A DNA stretch of 64,000 bases from Gymnorhina tibicen (lineage: Eukaryota > Chordata > Aves > Passeriformes > Artamidae): NCBI GenBank assembly GCA_013399875.1, contig VXAZ01001747.1, positions 675,818-739,817 of the forward strand, in the 5' to 3' direction. Numbering within the stretch: position 1 is the first letter of the stretch; every line of letters begins with the position of its first letter. The translations under genes were made by a program, and so were the position numbers. The notes beneath the pieces were generated by a model that was given only the letters and a program-made list of their open reading frames with translations, had not been told where the DNA came from and searched no databases. Below, in pieces: positions 11,801 to 25,200 of this stretch.

Positions 11801-14800
11801 CTGCCGTATGTGTCTGTGGAGCTCAGGGCGGCACAGCAGCTCAGTCCTCCCTCATGGTTCCTCAGTGTCAGGAGTGAAGAGCGATGTTGCACCATGTCGT
11901 CTGGGAGCCACTTCAACAGGGCTACAAAGGAGCATCCAGGCTGATCTCTGGCTGATGTTATCATGGCCAGTGATTTCTTGCAGATGACGAAACTCATAGT
12001 AAGGACTCTCGTGGTGTAATAATTTTCCAGATTAGCTTGCAAATGCAATGCAGCACGTAATAGTTTGCCAGGTGCTCCTTGACTTCCTTGTAAAGCTGAT
12101 TTTTGGGATACTTTCTCAATTTCAACATTACTTATTGGTATTCTTAAGCAATATCAATGTAAATAGTCTAGCATTTTGCAGAGTTCATGCCAGTCCTTAT
12201 TCTGTTTTACCTGGTTCCATACCAAGCCATTAGCCCACACGATTGTCTATTATTTGCAATCTTGGCTCATTAAGGTGATAACTTGATAAAGCGGGTTGTT
12301 GTCTTTACCTTGGGGGCTCTCTTTGGGGCTGATGCATTGATATGTGGACAGCCCTGTCAATATGCTCCCCTGTTCTCAGCGGGTGCCACGGCACATCCCG
12401 CACTGTGATTTACGGCCCCTGCTGCGTGCAGGCGGCCAGCTCAGCACACTGCCTGCTCCTGGCAGAGCCATCCAGGGAGTGTCTTGGGAAAAACCTGTGG
12501 ATGGAGCATGGGGGAAGGACTGGGGGAGGTTTGTGAGGAGACCTTCCACGTCTGTGTCTCTCCCTGACTCCTCTTAGGCACAAACAGAACCTAAAGGAGG
12601 AGTTTGTTCATCTCCTTGGAGGAAGAGCCTGGTTCTTCGGTAACTCGGATACTGCAATGAGTTGAGGAGGTCACAGAGATCTGTGAGGATGTCCTGGATA
12701 ACTTTCCCTTCAGAGAGTAGTCAAGACAACACACAGAGAGTGGAGAGAGGTTATTTCACCCCAGCAGCAGGGTAGGGGCTTGGCTGGTACCAACCTGCTG
12801 CTTTGAGGCTCAGTTTGTCACCCAGGGGCCTTGAAGGGACCCAAGGGGTGAAAGCAGCTTCATCCAGCAGTCCTGGGCAGGGTTTGTGTCAGAGACATCC
12901 CAGAGGGAGCAGATGGCAACGGTAAAGCTGAGTCCTGTGCACGTGATGGTGACACAAAGCGAGGCTCCTTTGGGAGCACCTGCAGGGCAGGGATCTGCAG
13001 GGGAGCTCCTGTCCCATCATGTTCTGCCTGTTTGAGAAACCTGCACATAGTCCTGCTCAGCACCAAGAACAAATCATTTCCATGCAGGGATGGCTTAGAG
13101 AGATTAATTAGTGGCATACAGTGGATTTTATATATTGCTGGGAAAAGTATTTTTGGAGACATAGTGCTGATAAAGATGTGTTTCTGGGGAGAGGAGCAGA
13201 CACTGGGCATTATTGCAGTGGACTGGAGCAGGTATGGAGCCTGGCCACCTGTGGGAGAAGGTAGAAATACCAAAGCAGCCCTTTCCCTTTCACTGTCCAG
13301 AAACTTGGTGCCAAAATATTGCCTGTTCCTCCCCAATGATAAAAGGACAAGTTAAATAATTAATAATAATCTGAGTCTCAATGTGACTACTAAATAATTT
13401 TCTGTTGGACATTATGTAAATTTGAAGTAATTTTTTTACTGGTCATGCATAATAAAATAACTATGGTGATTAATTTTTCACCCTCAGAGTTTAATTAAGA
13501 TCATTCGAGAGGTTTGGACTGATACACCGTGCTATAAATCACAGTCCAAGCCGCTGAAATATCTGCCTAGCTTTCAGATTAGATAACAGTATTTTGGGGG
13601 AGGAAATCTTGCTGACAGATAGTCACCTGAGTTGTCCAAATCAGGAGGCCATTTGGTCCTCTGAGGACTGAAATGATACATACAGCAATTCCATGTGTGC
13701 TTTTCTAGGTTTAATTTTAGGGATGGACTCATTCCATCATCTGTATTCCTGCACAACTCATTGTGGAATAAATAGAGCGTTGTTCTGTGTTACCCTAATC
13801 GGCTTTTAAAGCCAGTGCAACTGAACTCTCCAAGGGGGTAAAGTGGGTAGTATCAAGTCACATTTTATTCCAGGATAAATGTGTCCAGGTGTGGTGTTTT
13901 GTGGGAACAGCCGTGTGCTCTGAATGCACAACCTCAGTTGGAATCACTCCTCGGGCTTAGACAAGCCTGAGTTTCCCAGTTTCAGCAGAAGCTGTGAGAT
14001 GCACAGGGGTATTTATTGTAACTGCAGCCTCTCAGGGCTGTCAGAGCTCCTCCAAATGTCCTGAGCCCATCGCCACGGAGCTGCTTTCTAGCACCTCCAC
14101 AGTTTTCGTAGTGCAAAGCAAAGTGAGCAGCCAGCACACTGATATCCTGGGAAAAAATGCCTGGGGAACAGTGTGTCCTATGGCAGCTCCTGGGATGCAG
14201 AGTTTTCCCTCTGTTTTCTCTGGGTGTCTCCCTGTGCTGTGCACACCCACGGCTTTGCCCCACGAGTTGGAGCAAGTCTGCAGGATGTGTCAGTGCACAG
14301 GATGGACCCTGACTCATGGGGAAAGCATGTATGGAAAACATTGCCATACTCCTACAAATGCTTGGCTTTCTTTGCTGTGTGATTATTTTTTTCCACTTTA
14401 TATAAATGAGGAGTTTAGCAATAAAAGCTAATGCTGAAAGGAAGTGGTGCAGGTGAGCCCTGTAGAATTTCCCACTGCATTTATAAACAAAACTCTGTTC
14501 AGGAGAGAGAGTCAACTGGGTTTGAAAAAATAAGGTGGAAGGGAGCTTCTCTGATGCCCAGAAGGTAAAGCATAAAATGGCCATCTTGCTGAATCTTTAC
14601 TGCTAGACTTGTTACTCCAGAGTTGCAAAATACCACAATACTGCTCTGGAACACTTATTCAGAAATCCTACTGTTTTATTCCAGAACAAAGAGTATCTTT
14701 GAGGAACAATTCTGTAATAACTACTGTGCTTTAAATTCACACCTTGCATTCTTCCCAATTAATTGTCAAAGATAGGCAAATTCTAACTTTCCTTTTAGTC

Positions 14801-17800
14801 TCATTGCTCTAAATCCCGAATTCCTTTTTTCCTGTTGAAATAAGCCAGTAGTTTTCAGTCGTACCAATGAAATGTGTCATGTCAAAGGAATGACTCTGGA
14901 TTTTACCCCACAAATGTGGCCCACGGTGTGTGAAAAGAGACTGTCTGGATTAATCACACCACCCCCTGCCTTGGCTGAAGCATCTTGAGCAGTCCTACGG
15001 CAGTGGAACAGAACAGGCAGCAATGGAACAGGCAGCAGTTCCAACTGCGAAGGTCAGGGAGAACAGAATATTAACACGATAATTAACATCTAATTTAGCA
15101 GTTAGACCAGGTTTTAGGCGGGTTCCTGCATTAAGTAATTGCTTCCAGAGGCAAGCGGTTCTGGGGCTGCTCACTCCACTCAGAGGCCAGGCATCCACCT
15201 CCCTCCAGTTTCTCCACAACCATGGAAAGCAGCTCCATTAATGGTGCTTTGGAGGGTTTTGCCTGTGAATGCTGTGAGGAAGCCCCTCTCTTGTGGCATT
15301 AAAGGAAACGCAGGCACATCTTTACAGTGAGGCGTAGAAGCAGGAAATATAAATTAATTTAGGCACATCCTAATTTTCCTAGAAGTTGAAGATCTCAGTA
15401 TAATCATCCTTAAATATCTACCAAAGGCTTGTGGTTTGTGTTGGAGAAAATGGCCACTTGTAGACAGGTCTCTTCTGGAAAATGTGTTTTGCTGTGCCAT
15501 ATTCTTGATGACTACTTCCTTCATTCTGCAGTTTTGGGTATCAAAGCATGATGGAGCACTGGGAATTTCCCTGCTAAGCGTCCATCTTCAATGCTCCTGT
15601 CACCAGCCATTGCCTCAAGGTGATAACAAGGTCTCACAAGGGATTCAGGATTTTACGTTCCCACCCTGTAGGTCTGCAGCCTTACAGCTGATTCAGATAG
15701 TTGAACCATAGGAGGAATAAAGTCTTCATCCTTCTGTTTGGAAAAGGTCTATGATGAAGCTGTGTAATCTTTCCTGCTTCCCACGGGAGGGACAGGGCTC
15801 CCTGCCGTGCTCATGGGTGCCTTAACAGCCACCTTCTGTTGCCCCCAGGTCCCCCTCGTGCATCTCCTCTCGGCTCAGACCCTGACAGTTCCGTCTTTCC
15901 CTGGCGTTTGGCTCCTCCCCAAGGAGATTGCAAGGCTTCAGCACTGCTCCTTTTTTGCATGCTACATGCAGATTCTGGCTTCGATAATTTAGTGCTGTGT
16001 AAAACATCTTTTGGATTTCTGGAGCCTCGTTCTGCACCTCCTCTTTCCCCAGCAGGGCAGGTGAGGAGGAGGCAGCGATGGCGGGTGCACAGCCCCCACT
16101 GCCCACTTACAGGCACCTTCTACTGAGATTTTAATTTCCGTCACTGACTTTCCAGTGCCTTTGTTCAGCCTTTTAAATTTTCCTTTATTGTTTTAGCCTG
16201 TCTGCAGATATATTTGTTTTCCTTCCAGAAAAGCCTTGGCTTGCTCAATTAGCAAGAGAGCTCTTTGTGGAGGGTGCTGTAGCTCACTTTCTGCTATGGG
16301 TAAGTGCTGCTGGAGCATTTGGCTCCTCCACGGGGAGGGTTTACTGCTGCCATCCTCACACCCGGTGCCACTGGGCAACCTGCTGCCTGGATTGCTGGGT
16401 GCTGCCTTGAGGAAAGGAGATTTTGTGACACAGGAGTCTAAATACGTTGCTATGGTTCAGAACAATCTATGCTGTCCTAAGCTATGATTCTTAGCTGCAA
16501 TTTTTGCTCCCTGCCCTATTGGGTCAATACCATGTTTTCCACACACATGGGCTCTTTCACTATCCAGATTTTTTATTTGCTTTTGTCTTACTTAATGGCT
16601 TTGCCCCTTTGTTTAGAGCAGAGGTTACGAGGATACAAGTCAAACATCTTGTCTCACCCACCCCATTCAGATCTGAGCCCTGGCCTGAAGACACCCACCC
16701 TCGGTGGGGACCTGGGCATGGCTCATGCAGCACAGGAGGAGTTTGTAGAAAAAAGCGTTGATCTGGAAGGCGCCTCCCTGCCTGATCCGGAGGGCAGATC
16801 CGCAGGCTGTCCCCAGCCCACCCTGGGACTGGCTCCCATGGAGAGCCGCCCTCCTGTGCTGCGACACCCAGGGGGAAACCTTGCAGAAGAGGCTACAGAA
16901 ACCTCTGCCATTACATCTGCACTGAGTGTTTGCCTGGACACTGGATGAAGAATTTCTCCTCTCCGGGGATTTGTGGCACTCTCTGCTGCTATTTTCTCTG
17001 GTTTTGCAGCCTGTTTTAATTGTGGGTTTGCCCTTACAAGCTGAGGGCCAAAACCTAATAGAAAGCTGTTTACAGTGCTGCTTGCAAAGTCTTCACAGAG
17101 TTCAGGGGCTATTTCAGCAAGACATTCCTGAACAGTTCTTCACTTCATATTGACCCCGGTCTGTTCTCTTATCCACTCTCCATCCTATATGAGAGCTCAG
17201 GCTGTGCCAGCAGACCCACAACCTTCTCATGCTATTTAGCGACCATGTACAAATTAATGTCAGGACTTTGTGGGTGCCCTGTGAGCACGGGTAGATATTA
17301 GGACAACTTCTGGAGCCTCACAGCTCACTGTGGACATGGGAGCTGCTTTGGCCTAAAAGTTGGGCAGAATTTGATTCATTTTTCAGGACAGAAGTCATTC
17401 TTGCATAGGACCCTCACTGCTGGGGGATGTGGCATTAGGATGACATTCACAAGGCCCTTTTCTCACAAGTCCTGTGATCTCTGAGGACCCTGCCCTGTGT
17501 GGATTTGAAGGCTTGTGGGCTTGCCACTGGCACAGGAGTGACATTTGCCCTTGCTGGAACTGGGTAGTTGTTGGAGAGGGTTATTTGCTCTGTGTGATTG
17601 ATCACATCTGGGCACACATAACGCTGCCTTGCGAAACAGCCCTTGTATGTGTCAAACTGACTCACAGTGTGGCCTGAGGTAGATGCAAGGGGACATTTAA
17701 GGAACAATGGAATTTCACAGAGAACCATGCTACTTTTTAATTTCTTTTTTTCTCCTGGAGCAAAAGGCCTTTGTCAGCTGATGGGAACGGGGCACAATGT

Positions 17801-19550
17801 CCCATGGGACCAAGGGGGTCTCTTGTGGTGGCTGTGGACATGGGAGCTGGGCCATTAATGCTGCTACACTCCAACCCTGCCTCTGTGTCCCCAAGGTGAA
17901 CCTATCTGGCTCACACCTGTGCACTTTGATGGAGAGGGTGACAGAGCAGGCCTGATTTTCCCTGCATTTCTGCACCCTCTGTGTGATCTCGGGGAGGTCA
18001 GTGTGAGCCACTCCACAGCAGCATTGAGGCCCTGAGTTTGCAGTTCAGTGTGCATCCTTCAAACTCCAGGTGATTTGTCAGTAGGAATTGGGCATCTAAA
18101 ATGGATCTGAGCCTGCATCTTTCCTCAACTGCTTTTTTGTTGTTCTTTAGCTTTCACATAAACTTTGCCTTTTACCTTATGAACATGGCAAGCACAGAGT
18201 GAGGTTTTTGCAGTCCCACAGGCACTGGCTCAGTGTTGATGCTGGGGCTGTGGAACAGAGCAAATCAGTGCCTGGCTGGCTCATGGCCTGCTGTGATTCC
18301 AGAGCTGGAGTTACTGGGAGGGTGGGCTTTTATCCCTTCAACACCTTCCTATCACTGCTGAAGCGATGCTACCCTTACATGTCAACACTGAGAATAGATC
18401 TGTTGCTCACAATCCTTCTGCTGGCAACCAGTGCCGCAGTGAAAGATGCCCTCTAATTAATGTACTTCAGAATAAATCGTCTATAAATGGATCCATGCAT
18501 GGAGCCAGGCACTCCTGCCTGAGCTGTGGGGCTGCTTGTGTGAGGAGGGGCTCCTTGTGCACATCATTTACATGACTGGGCCTTGAGCATTTGGCCCTGG
18601 ATGGTAAAATCGGTTCCCAGCTCCCCAGTCTGCAACTGTGTTTTGGATGCTTTGGTAAAGGCTCACCAACGCCACTTCTAAGCAGATCCATGAGTGTCTG
18701 AGGAAACAGAACAGCCTGGAGCAGTGAGCAGTGAGCCCTGCTCTGCTCAGGATTTGGTGCTGACTCCAGGCACAGGGCAGAGCCAAGGAGAGGTACTCGG
18801 CACCTGAGTTGTTACTGTGAGGCCTTTGAGTCCTGCCTGAGGCTGGGCTGCAGAAGACAGATGACCTGTCATTTAATGCTTGTTTGTCTGGCCCTGCTGA
18901 CTACAATGAAATGCTTTTGTTTTACCAGGGAAGTCCGAGCAGGCCCGTCTTGTGAACTTTAAGGATCTGGGTGCAGGTGGAGGATGGGAATGCAGCCCAG
19001 CCCTTCCCAAGCTGTGGTTCTGCAGGAGCCACTGCTGTGCCACTGCACGGGGTATGGTGCCTCTTTCACCTTTTAACAAACACAGTAACGAAGAAATGTC
19101 CTGTAGAGGTGTGGGAACTCTGCGTGACTCTTGTGTATAAAACCATGACAGCACCAGCTCCCCTTGTGCAGCTCCGATCCCTGGGTGAGCCCCAGCCACA
19201 CGGGGGTTTGGTCCAGCACTCAGTGACACCAGACTTTTGCCTGTCCTTAAGGAAGGGCACGGATGTCTCTCCATAGAAGCTGAACCAGCACATGGATCTG
19301 CATCACAAGAGCAGTGAGAACAGCAGCTTCCCGACTAAGAGTTACGCAGAACAACCGGGGGGAAGCAGTGCCTGCTGTGCATTGATCAATAATGCCATCT
19401 TTTCAGTGTTTCCTGGGGAAAAAAGTATTCAAAACTCTGCTAAAGGAAATTATATTTTAGGTTGAACTAAACATTCCATGTTATTTTGAAATACCCTTTC
19501 CAGCCTGGAATCCTGTTTGGTTTGGTAGCAGAAAACCTGTCAAATAGTGA
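11800..19550. other. Unique non-coding DNA
   Basis: No gene can be supported over this 7.7-kb stretch. Reading frames of up to 200 codons occur (for example on the minus strand at 13982-14584) without domains or plausible splice structure. An AT-rich patch with TAAT-type motifs at about 13420-13520 resembles regulatory DNA but is not proven. The rest looks unremarkable. Confidence 0.6.
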
Positions 19551-19597
19551 GCTGAAAATTTGGAGTTTTCAAAGGGAAGTAGAGACAAGCAACTGCT
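19551..19597 (+). repeat. Unknown dispersed repeat, copy A
   Basis: This block is the reverse complement of 22177-22223 with 43 of 47 positions identical, including an exact 29-base core (19565-19593, centred on AAAGGGAAGTAGAGACAAGC). Weaker similarity continues to the left (a shared CCTGGA... and TAGCAGAA at about 19504-19532). Such identity cannot be chance in a 64-kb window, so the two are copies of one repeat or an inverted segmental copy. I do not recognise the family. Confidence 0.8.
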
Positions 19598-19599
19598 GC

Positions 19600-22170
19600 A
19601 TGTGTTTAGGGCAGTCTCAGCTCCTGCTTAGTTCTCTGAGCATCCCAGAGAGGGTTAAAAGGGATGAGGATGTGTCAGTTCTACACCAGGTAGTGGATTT
19701 CAGCCTGCAGTGGCACCAACTTCTGCAGTTTTACCATAGATTTTGTTACAGTTGTTTTTCAAGGCTCTGGTTCCTCATATCCTGTAATTATGTGGTAGTT
19801 TCAGCATTCTTTAAAGCTGAAGGTAAATTGACAACTTTTGTGATTGTACAGAATAGCTTAAAAACAACCAAAAAGTTTTAAAAGGAAGAAGGGCAAATAG
19901 AGGAAACCCAAAATTACGTTTCTTTGAAATCTCAAGATTTGTGAGGCAAACTTGTGATTTTGAGGCCTAGGACAGGACTGCTAAGTGCTTGGTGTTGGCA
20001 ATGCTCTGTTTATTTTCCGTGCTTGGATTTCTGCATGGCTTTATACACATTATGAAAAATGCTGTATTTTATGTTATTTTTTAAAAGGAAGCAGATTGCT
20101 TGGTTGGTTGGATGATCTCCAAACCAGACTGTAACATACTATAAAAATTCTATAGTGCACTGTAACAAGCTACAATAGGCTAAGATGTTACTTTACCAGC
20201 ATAAAAGACAGGCACATTACCGGGGAAGAGAATTATATGGTATATTGCTTATGTTCATGGCCAAAAAGAGGAAGAAAAAATATACACTGTGTGTGTAAAC
20301 AGCATATTGGAATTACAGAATGAAATTTAATTAGATCTTTATAAATAAAATCCACATACACTGATTTATGATATATTTCTTTCTCAGCCTTTGAAATGAT
20401 GTCTGCCTTTGCTTTGAAAACCAGTAATTTGCAGACAGCAGGTCTGTAATTCACAAACTGGCACAACCAGAAGTTTGTGGATTTGAGCTGGCAAATGCCA
20501 GTCCCAGCATATCTCTTTCAGAGGCACAGACTGGGATTCCCAGTGAAGGAGGCAGGGGAAACACACTGCAAAAGGCATCTGTAACATTTCTTTTTTTCAA
20601 ATGTGTAATTATAAAGATTAAGTCACTTGTTTTGTTCATTAAAAAACAACATTAATGTAATACATAATTATAACCAAAGAGAAAGTTTATGGTCTTTGTA
20701 GGCTCCATTTAAATGTCCTTTTCCCTAGAGGGAATCCTTCATGCTATATTTGCAAAAAATACATGATTAGTACCCAAATTAGTACCCAAAGAGTGAGAAC
20801 TAAAAGCAGCTGGAACACAGGCCTTTCTCAGGGCTCAGGACTGGATCAAGCCCTAATTAAACACGCATACGAAAGGCTGGATGGAGCTGCCTTTGCTCAC
20901 ACTAATGAAGCATCAGTTTTCCTCTACTGCATTGCTGTACCATGGACTCCCACTTCTTTGCCCCAGCACTGACAGCAAGTCTCACCTCCAGTGCTAAAGA
21001 CAGGTTTATTTAATGTCTCCTGGAGTTTTATTTGTGTCTTACTATGGAGTCTTCACATCACAGGGCCCAGCTTTCCTCTCTGGGTAAATAGGTAGAGGCT
21101 GAACGAGACAGCTCTCCCAAAGTGGGACTGTCACTAGATGATGGCTCTGTCTCTGTGATACTGAAAACATACATCAAGGCACTTTTCACTAACACATTCC
21201 ATCAATGCTAGAGACTTGTCACACAGGGAGCAAACACCAAGTGAAGCAAAGGAAGCATTTACAATTTGCTGCCATGAAAGGAGACAAGATAAATCAATAG
21301 AAACTAAATTAGCACAGCCAGCGGCCCTCACACCTACTTTGGAAACTCTATTAAAATCCATGGCCTAGAATTTGCAGGAGGGATTATGTGCGTGAAGGGT
21401 GAGTCAAGATTTTAGAGTGAGCTAATGTAAGTGACACCCACTTCTCAAACTGCCTGAAAACACTTACTGCCAGCATGTGCTGCCAAAGACAAGAGTTCTA
21501 GTAAGTATTTGCTGGCTGTCATTGGCCTCAGATAAATCTGTTGGGAGGGGAATAGTGGAGGAGTCAATCAAAAGATAGCACTGAGTAAAGCTCAGTTGCA
21601 TAACACAACAAGAAGTCAAATTTAACCAAAGCTGAACATATGTCTGAGTACCGGGGGCACAGGCAGAAGTGTGATGGCTCAATCAGAATCGAAAGAGAGT
21701 CAGATTTGAGAAGAACACACAGGAACAAGATCTGACAAATACCCCGTGTGATTGAGTTGGTTGTGTTATTGTGCTGCTCTTGGGTGACCTTTTTGATTCA
21801 ACTGAAATTATATCTGTCCTGGGCGTTTGCAGGATTTGTGGATTGATGACAGCATCCCACTGACAGGCTGAGGCACAGGAAGACTTGCTAAAAGCCAAGT
21901 GGAGGTAAATATTTCCTTGCAGAAATCTGTCTATTGGCACAATGAATGCAGTATTTGCAGGAAGCATCCTGTGTGTGTGTTCTATACAGTTGATCTGCAC
22001 GCACAGGGCAATCTCAGACACTGGGATTGTTGTAGAAGCACAGAGCAGGCTCAGATCTTCAGGGTCTTCTGTCTGTTGTGTAGCTGATCCTTATATATAT
22101 GACAAAAGCAGGAATGCCAAAAGTCCAGCAACTGCTACTCTCAAACTGGCTGCTGGATAGCCAGGAATCC
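19600..22170. other. DNA between the two inverted repeat copies
   Basis: About 2.6 kb with no recognisable gene or transposase-like frame. The first part codes for nothing I can name. It is AT-rich around 20050-20350 and 20590-20770. No target-site duplication is evident outside the inverted copies. Confidence 0.5.
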
Positions 22171-22176
22171 TAGACA

Positions 22177-22223
22177 AGTAGTTGCTTGTCTCTACTTCCC
22201 TTTGAAAATTCCACCTTTTCAGC
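22177..22223 (-). repeat. Unknown dispersed repeat, copy B
   Basis: Inverted partner of 19551-19597 (see that entry). Read on the minus strand it starts GCTGAAAAGGTGGAATTTTC and continues through the same core. In both copies one frame reads FQREVETSN, but stops and lack of wider conservation do not support a protein. Confidence 0.8.
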
Positions 22224-25200
22224 AAATATATAAAGTCTTCTAATTCTGCTATGCATGATTTGCATGAGGAAAAAAAGAAGTATCCAGGAAAACCTGAACA
22301 CATGGCAGCTCTGTGCAAAGAAAATATCATTGTCAGCACACTTAGTCCTGGCTCCCAAACACCTTCAGGAGAATTTCCTTTTTTCCTCGTACTGAGAGTA
22401 GCACACTGGTAAAGCCCTGGGGACTTGCAGGGGAGGAAGAGCCTGGATCAGGGCTGGCTGCACAGCAGTGCATTTTTCAGCTTTGCCCTTTTTCAGAGCT
22501 TCCCAAGGAAATGGGTACGTGCAGGCACTGGCTCTGCACTGTGGAAAGGGCAGAGAGCTCAGAGTCACTTACTCAGCGCCTGCCAGGGGAACTGCAGGGA
22601 TAAACTAGTCTGGTCCTGCACCAGCTTGGCAGCAGTTTGCAGAGGAGCACAGGCTTCCTGCAGGAGCAGAAAGGCACCACTCAGCACTTTACAACACAAC
22701 TTTAAATTGTCAAAATAGTCACAGAGTGGGGGTTCTGCCAGACTTGGTTGTGTTCTTCAGCTGCATTTACCTTTCTACACTATTGAGTCCTTCACCTGGG
22801 AGATGCTATAGAAACACAAGGCATTGATAGCATGGAACATACAATAAAATCTAAACAATGCAAACCACATGCAATATAAGCAGGAGGAGAATTCTGTGCG
22901 TGCTCTCTGCAATTGCCTGGGCCTTAACATGCAGTAAATTGCAGCAAGTAAAGGCTGTGGAGTATGGATCATAAACTTGAATTCCACTGCTCAACTGTCA
23001 GGGCAGAGATCTGAGCAACATTATAAAATACGAGAAGTGATTTTAGGAGCCTCTGTTTTGATGAGAGGGATTTCAGAATTGCTTTCCAAAGGTCTGCTGC
23101 ACAGCGTTTTCAGAATACCAGGCGCCAGGATTGCTCTTCTCTTTTGTAAACCCCCTGATGTTTCTTGTGCATTGGCACTGCACCTCGCTGGGGGAGACTT
23201 TGTTTCACAATGGGATATTTGGGCACTGCGGTAAAGGGAACTAGGAAAAACTCAGAATGACTTTCATGCTGAATCACAGCTTATCTGCGGCACAGCAGAA
23301 GGGAGGATTCCAGATCTTTTCTTCTGCTTTTTACCTTTGGGAGATTTATGACAAACATCTTCTAAAATGATCCTGGGGAAAGAAATGACCATCCCCCCTT
23401 TATTTTCTGTCTTGACTACAGCAAACAAGTGGGAGATAATTCACCTGTAGGTGGTCAGTCAGGCTGGCTGTGCTGACTTCACATGCTGGAGGTGAGCTGG
23501 GGCTGGTAATGCCAGCTAGATCCTTGGATGGCATCCCAATGTACTGTGTGCTGCCCATATAGACCTGGATTTTGCAGAGCAAGAGCTAAAACCTAAAAGA
23601 CGGGCTTGCAAAGTTTCTGTAGTGGGTTTTTGGTGGGAAAGCTTGTCGTTGTCCGGTGCTTATACAAGGGACAGCTATTGCAACCAGACTGTTCTGATGT
23701 GCAAAGTCTCTCTGATTCATTTTGGGGGACCTTGGGACCGCATGGGAGGTAAATATGAGAAGGGCTGCTCAGGCAAAGCCTTTGTGGTTGTGCTTAAAAA
23801 TGATTGTTAGATATTTTTAATGTGGAACAGATTTTCTCTTCTCCCTGTGTGGTTTGGTGGGGTTGGGAGAGCCTGTGGTGCTGGAATTCTGCCTTGGATG
23901 AGCAGAAAGGACCTTGCAGGGCTTCACTTGAGGCTTGGGGTCCTGTAGGCCTGGACCTTCTTCCTACTCCAGCCCATTTCCACCTCACATCTGTTCAGTT
24001 ATAGTGCCTGCAAGTCAGTCTTGGACCACACTCTAACCTGAGAGTGGCTGATTTCCCATCCCAGCAGAAAGATGCTCTTGGAGGGGAGAGCTGGAGGGCA
24101 TAGGGGGCTGTACCAGTACCGTGGAGCACTGCAGAGGAGTCCCCTGGAGAGAGGGAGGGCAGAAGGGACAGGGATGGCCAGGTGAGGTGCTGGCAGATGG
24201 CAGCTGCTATGAGAAGTGCCCAGGTGCCTGGCCCTGAGCCTGGCCTTGGTGCCAGGTGCCTGTGGGCTCCAGAGAGGAGGGTGGCAGGAGCTCCACTGGC
24301 TGTGCCAACAAAGGCTGTGCACAGCCTCTGCCTGTGCCTCTGGAGTGCTGGGCTTTCCCAGAGATGGACAAGGACCTTAACATGTATTTAAACACATGCC
24401 CATGGTGCCCTTGCCCAGGGAAAGGTGAGGAACGTCAGCCTTGTGCCTTGTTTCATCCAAGACACAAACCATCAGAAAGGTAGGGGACTTCATTACAGCT
24501 AGAAACCAATGATTTAGGCAATTTTGGATTCCCAGGGACAGTAGCTGACTTTTCAAGTGGATCCGCCATAGGCTTAGAGGACTTCAGACAGAGCTGGTGT
24601 GAGAAGGGAGGTCTCAGGAGCTCCTGTCCCCGTGGGCTGCTCTGTGAAGCTCTGGAGCCGCTGTGCCCGGCCGTGGCTGTGCTCCGGGCATGGCCCAGCT
24701 CCAGCCCTGGAGCTCCTCCTCGGCGCTCAAGCTGGGTCATCCTGCAGCTCCCCTGCATCCCAGTTGTTATTAATGGCACACCTGGTGCCAAGTAGGATCT
24801 TTTCCATTCTTAATCTGTGATTAACAAGGTTGTTAGTCATTCTCGGCTCTGCTGAAACCAAACAGAGTTTTATATGACATGCTGGATAAAGGCTCTGTTT
24901 GAAGTAATCGTTAATCTTAGTTCTAGGATTAAATCATATGTAAACAGTCACATTTTATTAGCTTGGCTACAAAGTAATTTATTTGTTAGTCTAATTTTAG
25001 TAACTTGTAGGTAATTCAATACTCTTTGAAAGAGGTTATATAGGAGTGAGCAGCTCTAATTTTCCACAGTAGAACAAGTAAAGGAGTCCCCTGGTCCTGC
25101 AAAAGGCCCTGTTATGGATGGCTGCATGGATTTTAGAAAAGCTATTCCAAATGTGTGAAAAAGCAGCGTGACTGCATGTGGGGCTTTGCAGGACCAAGGC

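Noticed and set aside
11596..12048. 150-codon minus-strand frame that looks protein-like
   Set aside because: Overlaps a MIR-type SINE (CTCTGCCTCAGTTTCC block) and has no homology I can recognise.
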